Of a stretch of DNA of 5,285 bases, positions 1-5,285 are shown one piece after another. How positions within the stretch are numbered: position 1 is the stretch's first letter; every line of letters starts with the position of its first letter. Below the pieces are notes generated by a model, which did not search any database, had not been told where the DNA came from, and saw only the letters and a list, made by a program, of their open reading frames with translations. Position numbers and translations under genes: made by a program. This DNA is from JBEIVB01 sp040374085. Its GTDB lineage: Bacteria > Bacteroidota > Bacteroidia > UBA4408. Location of the stretch: NCBI GenBank assembly GCA_040374085.1, contig JBEIVB010000139.1:1-5285 (forward strand). The letters run 5' to 3'.

Positions 1-815
1 ATTTGAAATTGTATGGTGCCGTTTTCCGAAACGCCTTTGGGGGCAATGTACTCGAGGTTGGCACCAAAGGATTTGCCCGGTATGGCACCCACCGATATGG
101 AAAGGCCCATGCCCGGCTTCAAACGGCCCACTTCTGCTTCATCTACTTTCCCTTCGAACACCATTTTACCCATATCGGCTATAGAAGCTATGGTGGTGCC
201 TTCGTTGAAGTTGTTGGCTTGAATTACGCTGTTTCCTTCCTTTACCGGTATGTCTAAGATCAAACCCGACAGGGTGGAACGTATGAGGGTGTTGGTGGCA
301 TCGCCCATGGATTTCGATATGCCTTCTCGTATCAACTGCACGTTGCTTTCTGCCGCTTCCAATTCCTGACGGGCATTTTTGAGGGCAATATCGCCAACGA
401 TCCACTCGGTTTTGGGTATCACTTCCTGTTGATACAGCTTGTTTAAACGGTCGAAATCCAACTGCGCATTCTCCAGCTGAATGCGCGCTCGTTTCACCCG
501 GTTCTCCGCCTCGTTCACCGAAACCAGGTCGGGCACAATGCGGATGCGGGCAATGATGTCTCCTTTCTGAATGGGCTTCCCGGCGGTAACCATGATTTTT
601 TCAATGATGCCCGAAACCATACTTTTAATCAATACTTCTTTTCTCGGCACAACGGTTCCGGTAGCAACGGTCTTACGCACAATGTCGGTGTAGCGAGCAT
701 ATTCAACGGCATAGCGTTCGGGCTTTTTCTCCTCTCTCGAATAGAGCCAATAGATGGTGCCAAACAAGGAACCCACCAAGGCCAGAATCCAAAAAATACG
801 AAATACTTTTTTCAT
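1..815 (-). CDS. Membrane-fusion (periplasmic adaptor) subunit of an efflux pump, HlyD/MacA type, 3' end missing
   Basis: The protein should bridge an inner-membrane pump (MacB-like ABC permease or RND transporter) to an outer-membrane channel in the periplasm. The ATG at 815-813 opens a frame with no stop to the left edge: 271 codons, about two thirds of a usual adaptor. Residues 1-3 are MKK, followed by one hydrophobic segment at about 5-25 (FRIFWILALVGSLFGTIYWL) that would be an uncleaved inner-membrane anchor. Residues ~48-95 form the first half of a lipoyl/barrel-sandwich domain (SGIIEKIMVTAGKPIQKGD). Residues ~97-170 are a charged, heptad-like alpha-hairpin, and ~178-215 are the second lipoyl half (STLSGLILDIPVKEGNSV). 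From ~218 the beta-barrel begins (MVFEGKVDEAEVGRLKPG). Domain order and motifs are those of the family. The start lies one base after the M42-like gene stop, so the two are probably translationally coupled. The partner permease would be expected downstream, beyond the left edge. Family assignment is secure; the pump class and substrate cannot be told. Confidence 0.93.
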   Translation of the reverse strand, partial: MKKVFRIFWILALVGSLFGTIYWLYSREEKKPERYAVEYARYTDIVRKTVATGTVVPRKEVLIKSMVSGIIEKIMVTAGKPIQKGDIIARIRIVPDLVSVNEAENRVKRARIQLENAQLDFDRLNKLYQQEVIPKTEWIVGDIALKNARQELEAAESNVQLIREGISKSMGDATNTLIRSTLSGLILDIPVKEGNSVIQANNFNEGTTIASIADMGKMVFEGKVDEAEVGRLKPGMGLSISVGAIPGKSFGANLEYIAPKGVSENGTIQFQ

Positions 816-819
816 GTTA
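816..819 (-). other. Near-contiguous stop/start junction (M42-like peptidase to adaptor)
   Basis: The minus strand reads TAA (819-817), one C (816), then the ATG of the adaptor (815-813). With a single base between stop and start, and no purine-rich ribosome-binding site before the ATG, translation of the adaptor probably depends on ribosomes finishing the peptidase. Confidence 0.7.
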
Positions 820-1728
820 CAGTTCGCGCATTAGCCCTTTGTACAACAAAAGGGTAGATTGTATGTCGTGCTTGTGTACTTTTTCGTCGGGGGTGTGCAC
901 GTTTTCTTCGGCCGGACCAATGAAGCACCAATCAAAGGGATAAGGACTTCTCTGCAACGAGTTTCCATCGCTGCCACCGCTTCCTTCCACTTCAATCTGA
1001 TGGTCTACGCCCAGCTTGGCGGCAAGGGCTAAAATGCGTTTCAAATAGGGTTTGCGGGGTATGCCCGAGTCGCGCATGGAGATTACCGTTCCTTTGCCGG
1101 CATGCACGCCTTCGGTTACCCAGGTAACGTCCAGAATAAGGGCCTGTCGAATCTGAAAACGGTCGTGCAGCACCCGCGCCATCACTTCTGCGTTGCCACC
1201 CCCGTGCTCTTCGTATGTGGTAAAGCAAATGATGCCGTTCTCCAGGGTTTTGGCCAATTCCAACGCCAAATACACCCCCAGGCGGTTGTCTAAGTAGCAA
1301 CACTGTATGGTTTCTTCGGTTTCGCGGTAGTGGGGCACGAAGGTGAGGGAGGTGGCCCGCTCTATGTCGCGGCTGCATTCGGCTTTCAAGGCTCCGTCGT
1401 CGCCTACAAGCAAGGTGGCTTCCACATCGCCGTGGCGATCTTTGCCCCGCAGGCGGTATCCGCTTTCCACCCGGGGACCGCCTATTTTTACAAGTTCATT
1501 GTTGTACCGAACGGTGAATCCTATGGAGTCCATGTGGGCGAAAACAGCGGTACGCGGTTTCCCAAATACCAACATGAGACCATCCTGAAACTCGGGTCCA
1601 AAATGTATTTCGGGCTGAACTTTCCAGGTGTGCTTCACCTCCGAAATGTGGTTCATAAGAAAAACCGATAGGTTGATCTCTTCACCTGAAGGCGCCTCAA
1701 TGCTGCACAGGGTTTTTAGCAATTCCAT
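817..1728 (-). CDS. M42-like (glutamyl aminopeptidase/FrvX-type) zinc aminopeptidase
   Basis: Predicted cytosolic two-metal aminopeptidase of 303 residues; no signal peptide. The N-terminus (LLKTLCSIEAPSGEE) is the usual M42/M20 opening. Metal and catalytic residues expected for M42 (tetrahedral aminopeptidase scheme) can be placed: H65 and D67 in AHMDSIGF, bridging D147 in LDNRLGVYLALE, catalytic E173 and metal-binding E174 in TTYEEHGGG, D200 in LILDVTW, and H279 in NVHTPDEKVHKHD. The segment between ~70 and ~140 would be the inserted PDZ-like dimerisation domain. The protein is short for M42 (usually about 340-370), and the canonical TDA and RYxHS motifs read SDG (253-255) and ENVHTP (275-280) here, so it is a divergent branch. 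From memory, close relatives are widespread in Bacteroidota, often annotated only as M42 or M20/M25/M40 hydrolase. The start is firm: a TGA lies in frame 15 bases before this ATG. It follows crtD by 56 bases and precedes the adaptor by one base. The peptide substrate is unknown. Confidence 0.88.
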   Translation of the reverse strand: MELLKTLCSIEAPSGEEINLSVFLMNHISEVKHTWKVQPEIHFGPEFQDGLMLVFGKPRTAVFAHMDSIGFTVRYNNELVKIGGPRVESGYRLRGKDRHGDVEATLLVGDDGALKAECSRDIERATSLTFVPHYRETEETIQCCYLDNRLGVYLALELAKTLENGIICFTTYEEHGGGNAEVMARVLHDRFQIRQALILDVTWVTEGVHAGKGTVISMRDSGIPRKPYLKRILALAAKLGVDHQIEVEGSGGSDGNSLQRSPYPFDWCFIGPAEENVHTPDEKVHKHDIQSTLLLYKGLMREL

Positions 1729-1784
1729 GGTTGAGTAGGCTTTTCAGGTCCGAAAGTACGGCAATCCCGCCAATGCCCGCTGCA
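1729..1784 (-). other. 56-base intergenic gap, the only one in the window
   Basis: This gap separates the crtD stop from the M42-like gene start. I see no stable hairpin followed by a T-run, so there is no sign of a terminator, and read-through from crtD is likely. On the minus strand it contains two adjacent similar 10-mers, GCGGGCATTG (1780-1771) and GCGGGATTGC (1770-1761). A TACTTTCG at 1758-1751 loosely resembles the Bacteroidota -7 box (TAnnTTTG), but there is no TTTG-like -33 box at the usual distance. An internal promoter therefore remains possible but unsupported. Confidence 0.4.
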
Positions 1785-3263
1785 TTAGGGTTTGCTTTTC
1801 ATCAACAACCCGGCGGTAATGCGGGCAGAGTGCAGGCATAGGGGCACCCCGCCACCCGGGTGCACGCTGCCGCCGCACACAAAGAGCCCGCGCGGTTTAA
1901 GCACGTCGTTGCGGTGGCGCAGAAAGGCGGCCCAGCGGTTGTTTGAGGAGTTGCCGTATAAAGAGCCTCCGAATGAAGAGGTCCTGCGCTCAATTTCCCG
2001 CGGATCCATCACGTCTTCGTGCTCGATGCGCCCGGTAAGGGGGGTGTTCAATTGCTCCTCTAAGCGGCCGATCACACGCTCCCGTGTCTGGCGTATCCAT
2101 TGCTCCCAATCTTGACCCCTGTTGGGTGGGGTGTTCACCATCACAAACCAATTCTCGCTTCCGGCCGGGGCATCTGCGGCTTCGTATTTCGAGGTGATGT
2201 TTAGGTAAATGGTGGGATCATCGGCAATGACCTGCTCCCGGAAGATTTGCTGAAACTCTTTTTTATAATCTGAACTGAAGAAAATGTTGTGCAATCCCAG
2301 CTCCGAGAAGGTGCCTTTTATGCCCCAATAGAAGATGATGGCCGAGGACGATTTCTCTTGTGTGAGCAGTTTCTCCGGTGGTTTTATGTCGGCCAGCAGT
2401 TTGCGGTAGGTGGGCAATACATCCATATTGGAAACCACCCATTTTCCGGGCATAAACCTACCCCCGCTTACAATGCCGGTTACCTTGCCGTTCTGGTGGG
2501 CAATGCGCTCTACCGGGGCGTTGAATTGAAATTCCACACCCAGGTCGCAACAGAGTTTATATAGGGCTTTGGTTATGGAATACATGCCACCTTCGGGCAG
2601 ATAGGCGCCTTTGCCGTGCTCGAGGTGAGGTATGAGGTTGAGCAGGGCCGGCGCCTGGTGCGGATCGGAACCGTTGTAGGTGGCAAAGCGGTTGAAATAC
2701 TGCTGCATTTCGGCGGTTTGCAGGTGCTTGCTGTTGTAGGAGGCCATGCGGTCGAGCATGGGCAGCCGGTGCAGCGCACCCAGCAGCCTCAGGGTTTTGC
2801 GGTTTAGGAGTTGGCGGGGGTGATGCAGGCTGTTTTCCAGAAACACTTCGCCCGCATGCGCATACATCCATTCCGATTGCTTCAGGTATCCGAGTATGCG
2901 CTCGGCCGGTTCGCCGGTTGCCTCAGAGGCACGCGCAGCAAATTGTGCAGCATCGGCATGGGCCACAAAGCGCTTTCCGTTGGCGAAGAAGTAATGGGTG
3001 AGCTCATCCAGTTTGCGGTAGCGGTAGTAGTCGCGCGGGTTTTTGCCGCAGTCTTCAAAAACCCGATCCAAGGCTTCGGGCAAGGTAAACAAGGAGGGAC
3101 CCCGATCGAAGCGGTAGGCCCCGAGCCACATCTCCCTCAGCTTTCCACCTGCACCATCGGCGGCTTCCCAAACGGTGGTGGCGTAGCCCGCATGCGCCAA
3201 GCGCGCGGCACAGGCCAGCCCCGCCACGCCCGATCCAATGATGTGCACGCGTGGCCCGCTCAT
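1785..3263 (-). CDS. crtD: Carotenoid desaturase of the CrtI/CrtD family, probably 1-hydroxycarotenoid 3,4-desaturase
   Basis: FAD-dependent, membrane-associated desaturase of 492 residues, the full length for phytoene desaturase relatives. The N-terminal Rossmann motif GSGVAG (10-15) is followed by the acidic ribose-binding E33 and by GGKL (39-42) and YRFDRGPSLFT (50-60), all typical of CrtI-type enzymes. The C-terminal FAD signature lies at 459-476 (GLFVCGGSVHPGGGVPLC). Several internal blocks, RFATYNGSDPHQAPA (192-206), VSNMD (277-281), SSSAIIFYWGI (305-315), LHNIFFSSDYKKEF (324-337) and ENWFVMVN (370-377), match my recollection of flavobacterial CrtD rather than CrtI. In that group CrtD introduces the 3',4' double bond after CruF hydrates the psi end, on the way to saproxanthin- or myxol-type pigments. 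The ATG overlaps the S46 peptidase stop (ATGA), which points to translational coupling. No crtB, crtI, crtY, crtZ or cruF is visible, so the gene stands apart from a carotenoid cluster in this window. Family assignment is very secure. CrtD over CrtI or a carotenoid isomerase rests on remembered motifs. Confidence 0.88.
   Translation of the reverse strand: MSGPRVHIIGSGVAGLACAARLAHAGYATTVWEAADGAGGKLREMWLGAYRFDRGPSLFTLPEALDRVFEDCGKNPRDYYRYRKLDELTHYFFANGKRFVAHADAAQFAARASEATGEPAERILGYLKQSEWMYAHAGEVFLENSLHHPRQLLNRKTLRLLGALHRLPMLDRMASYNSKHLQTAEMQQYFNRFATYNGSDPHQAPALLNLIPHLEHGKGAYLPEGGMYSITKALYKLCCDLGVEFQFNAPVERIAHQNGKVTGIVSGGRFMPGKWVVSNMDVLPTYRKLLADIKPPEKLLTQEKSSSAIIFYWGIKGTFSELGLHNIFFSSDYKKEFQQIFREQVIADDPTIYLNITSKYEAADAPAGSENWFVMVNTPPNRGQDWEQWIRQTRERVIGRLEEQLNTPLTGRIEHEDVMDPREIERRTSSFGGSLYGNSSNNRWAAFLRHRNDVLKPRGLFVCGGSVHPGGGVPLCLHSARITAGLLMKSKP
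3260..3263 (-). other. ATGA stop/start overlap (S46 peptidase to crtD)
   Basis: On the minus strand the four bases ATGA hold both the crtD start (3263-3261) and the peptidase TGA stop (3262-3260). This arrangement usually means termination-reinitiation coupling within one transcript. There is no Shine-Dalgarno-like purine run just upstream, so re-use of the terminating ribosome is the simplest way for crtD to be translated. Confidence 0.8.
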
Positions 3264-5285
3264 GGCTTGCGCTTTGGGTTGGACTTAGGCTCGGGAGCGG
3301 CTCCGGTGATATGCATTTCTTTTATTAAATGCGGAGCGTTGCCGTAGCGGTCTATTATGAAAAGGGTGTAGCGTATGTCCAGCACAATGTTGCGGCATTG
3401 CTGTGGGTCGTATTGCAGGTCGCTCATGGTTCCTTCCCAACACCGGTCGAAGTTGGTGCCTATGAGCTCGCCCCGGGCGTTGAGCACCGGACTGCCCGAG
3501 TTGCCGCCCGTGGTGTGGTTGCTGGCTATGAAGGCCACCGGCAAGCGCCCATCGGATAAGGCCCAGGGACCAAAGTCTTTGCTGTTGTATAAAGCCTCCA
3601 ACCGCGGGGGAACGCGGTAGTCTTCGGCACCCATGGTTTTTTTCTCCATTACCCCATCTAAGGTGGTTTGCCAATGGTATTGTACGCCGTTGCGCGGGGC
3701 ATAGCCCTGCACCTTACCGTAGGCAACGCGCAGGGTGCTGTTGGCATCGGGATACCATTTTTGGGTGGTATCGGCGTTCAGCAAGCACGCCATCTGGGTG
3801 CGCAAGGCAAGTTGCTGCTGGCTTTCCATTTTGGTTAGGGTAGGGCGTATGGTTTCCTGAAAGGCTTTGGATATGGGGGCCGCAATTTTATAAAGGGTGT
3901 CGCGGTGCCAGGCATCGAGCCGGTTGGGCCACGCGCTCACCCAAGCTTTGAGGCTGTCGGCAGAGAAGAGGGCGGTCTGCTTCCAAAGGGCTTTGGTGGC
4001 GCTGCTCAGCAAAGAGGGAGGCAGGTGGGCTTTCCACCACGCATCGTTTTCTTGATGGTTCTTCCACCAGGGCTTTAGCGCCTCCCATACGTTGGCGTCT
4101 AATTCATAGCGGTAATCTTTTAAAAATCTTCCCACCCCGGCAAGAAAGGCATCCCGCTCTTTTATGCGGTTGGCCGGGGTTAGGGTGGTGTCGCGCATGC
4201 GTTGCTCCAATTGCCAAAGGGTGTTCACCAGCGAGAAGGCTTCTACGCCCAACCAGGCTTCCTGAAAGGCCAGCCGGGTGCGGTTGAGGGGACGTATGCC
4301 GGCCGTTAAGGCCGTCAACAAGCTGTCGGATTCCCGGGCCGCTCGTGCGGTGGCGGGCTTTTTTATTTCGTTCAGCATGCGCTGCCTCTGCCGGCGCTTC
4401 TCTACGGCACGGGTGCGGTTGAGGCCCAGGATTTCTCCCTGCCATTTTTTCCAGCCGTTGGCCAGTGACGAGAATTTTGAGGCGTATTGCAGGTTAACGG
4501 TGTCGTTGTTTTTCATGGCAGCATCCCACACACCCAAGCGTATCGTGCGCAGCTTCACGCGGATGGGGTCGTCGTCGTCCCGTATCTGCTCCAGCATGCT
4601 GGGGTGCAGGTAGGCGTTGGTGCGCGCAGGAAAGCCCATAACCATGGTAAAGTCGCCCTCTTTAACGCCGGTGGTGCACACAGAAAAAACAGCTTTTGGC
4701 TGATAGGGGCTGTTGCCTTTGGCATAGGATGCGGGTTGGTTGGCGCTGTCGGCGTACACGCGAAAGAGGCTGAAGTCGCCGGTGTGCCTGGGCCACATCC
4801 AGTTGTCGGTTTCGGCACCAAATTTCCCAATGTCTACGGGCGGTGCCCCCACCAAGCGCACGTCTTTGAATACCAACAAGCGAATGGCTATGTATTGGTT
4901 TCCGTGATAAAAAGATTTGATCTGCACCACCTCTCCTTTCTGCTTGGACAGGGTTTCTTCCAGGGTTTGTATGCGCTTTTTTATGGCGGCTTCGCGTTCT
5001 TCGGGTTTCAGGCTTTGCGACAAGTCCACCAACACGTTTACGGTAACGTCTTCCATGCTTTGCACAATGCTGCACGTGAGGCCCTGTGCGGGCATCTCGG
5101 CGGTTTCGGAGGAGGCCCAAAAGCCGTCTTTCAACCAGTCGTGCTCCAAGCTCGAGAGCTGTTGTATGGCGTCGAACCCACAGTGGTGGTTGGTGATGAG
5201 CAAGCCTTTGCCGGAAACAAATTCACCGGTGCAGCCGCCCCCAAAGAGCACCACCGCATCTTTGAGCGAGGCTTTGTTGGCATCG
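3260..5285 (-). CDS. S46 family dipeptidyl-peptidase, DPP11-like (Asp/Glu-specific), 5' end missing
   Basis: Exported serine exopeptidase that should release N-terminal dipeptides from oligopeptides in the periplasm. The frame is open to the right edge: 10 codons (DANKASLKDA) precede a GTG at 5254 that is an internal valine, not a start. About 674 residues are visible, with roughly 50 missing (signal peptide and N-terminus) against the usual ~720. Numbering from that valine: H24 in TNHHCG, D160 in RHTGDFS and S586 in GGNSGSPV form the triad. N151, W152 and R156 in DNWMWPR and D603 in NFDR match the residues that hold the substrate amino terminus. The specificity position, 18 residues after the serine, is R604, as in Porphyromonas DPP11 (Arg673), where DPP7 has Gly. 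Residues ~270-480 are the long helical domain special to S46. The end, after LIKEMHIT, is a 14-residue proline/lysine-rich tail rather than a type IX secretion domain. Its stop overlaps the crtD start. S46 membership is near certain; acidic P1 preference is inferred. Confidence 0.96.
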   Translation of the reverse strand, partial: DANKASLKDAVVLFGGGCTGEFVSGKGLLITNHHCGFDAIQQLSSLEHDWLKDGFWASSETAEMPAQGLTCSIVQSMEDVTVNVLVDLSQSLKPEEREAAIKKRIQTLEETLSKQKGEVVQIKSFYHGNQYIAIRLLVFKDVRLVGAPPVDIGKFGAETDNWMWPRHTGDFSLFRVYADSANQPASYAKGNSPYQPKAVFSVCTTGVKEGDFTMVMGFPARTNAYLHPSMLEQIRDDDDPIRVKLRTIRLGVWDAAMKNNDTVNLQYASKFSSLANGWKKWQGEILGLNRTRAVEKRRQRQRMLNEIKKPATARAARESDSLLTALTAGIRPLNRTRLAFQEAWLGVEAFSLVNTLWQLEQRMRDTTLTPANRIKERDAFLAGVGRFLKDYRYELDANVWEALKPWWKNHQENDAWWKAHLPPSLLSSATKALWKQTALFSADSLKAWVSAWPNRLDAWHRDTLYKIAAPISKAFQETIRPTLTKMESQQQLALRTQMACLLNADTTQKWYPDANSTLRVAYGKVQGYAPRNGVQYHWQTTLDGVMEKKTMGAEDYRVPPRLEALYNSKDFGPWALSDGRLPVAFIASNHTTGGNSGSPVLNARGELIGTNFDRCWEGTMSDLQYDPQQCRNIVLDIRYTLFIIDRYGNAPHLIKEMHITGAAPEPKSNPKRKP

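Noticed and set aside
1330..1671. A 113-codon plus-strand frame opposite the M42-like gene
   Set aside because: It is a shadow of the real gene with no recognisable motif and no separate start signals.
1751..1758. TACTTTCG as a Bacteroidota -7 promoter box for the M42-like gene
   Set aside because: It differs from TAnnTTTG at one fixed position and has no -33 TTTG at about 19 bases upstream. One short match is expected by chance.
1761..1780. Two adjacent similar 10-mers in the crtD/M42 gap, as an operator or terminator
   Set aside because: They are imperfect direct repeats, not a palindrome, and no stable hairpin or T-run follows.
2811..3347. A 178-codon open frame on the plus strand opposite crtD and the S46 gene end
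   Set aside because: It lies wholly antisense to two genes with strong family motifs, its product shows no recognisable domain, and such frames are common opposite GC-rich coding sequence.
4565..4582. A short gtc repeat in the S46 gene (encoding the Asp run in RDDDDP), as a possible slippage tract
   Set aside because: It has only about four units, stays in frame, and lies in a charged surface segment of the protein. There is no sign of a frameshift nearby.
4662..5120. A 152-codon minus-strand frame inside the S46 gene
   Set aside because: It is out of frame with the catalytic motifs of the peptidase, and its arginine-rich composition is typical of a shifted reading of a real gene.
5252..5254. 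GTG as a possible start of the S46 peptidase
   Set aside because: The frame continues upstream to the edge with DANKASLKDA, a conserved S46 segment, so this GTG is an internal valine codon of a gene cut by the window.

Overview
The window is almost entirely coding. It reads as one run of four genes, all on the minus strand, so transcription goes from the right edge to the left edge. The gene families point to Bacteroidota. They are an S46 dipeptidyl-peptidase with a DPP11-type specificity arginine, a carotenoid desaturase that resembles CrtD of pigmented Flavobacteriia and relatives, an M42-like metallopeptidase of a form I associate with Bacteroidota, and an RND/ABC-type membrane-fusion adaptor. 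None of the start codons has a convincing Shine-Dalgarno sequence, which also fits this phylum. By eye the GC content is moderately high (above half), so an AT-rich marine flavobacterium is less likely than a higher-GC Bacteroidota lineage. No finer placement can be made from the sequence alone.

Layout in transcription order. (1) 5285-3260: the S46 dipeptidyl-peptidase. Its first ~50 codons, including the export signal, lie beyond the right edge, and the visible part carries the whole catalytic triad. (2) 3263-1785: the CrtD-like desaturase, complete at 492 codons, with its ATG overlapping the peptidase stop codon by 4 bases (ATGA). (3) After a 56-base gap, 1728-817: the M42-like aminopeptidase, complete at 303 codons. 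(4) One base further on, 815-1: the first 271 codons of a HlyD/MacA-type periplasmic adaptor, which runs off the left edge.

How the genes work together. The spacing (4-base overlap, 56-base gap, 1-base gap) supports co-transcription of at least the two tight pairs. The functions do not form an obvious single pathway. The exported S46 enzyme should trim dipeptides from the N-termini of peptides, and the M42-like enzyme is probably cytosolic and would finish peptide breakdown. CrtD acts on membrane carotenoids, and the adaptor belongs to an export pump whose other parts are not in view. I see no RNA gene, mobile element, CRISPR array, long repeat, terminator hairpin or phage signal, and no stretch of 300 bases without a gene. 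I found no clear novel system. The most informative points are the specificity arginine of the S46 enzyme and the unusual linkage of a carotenoid gene to peptidase genes.
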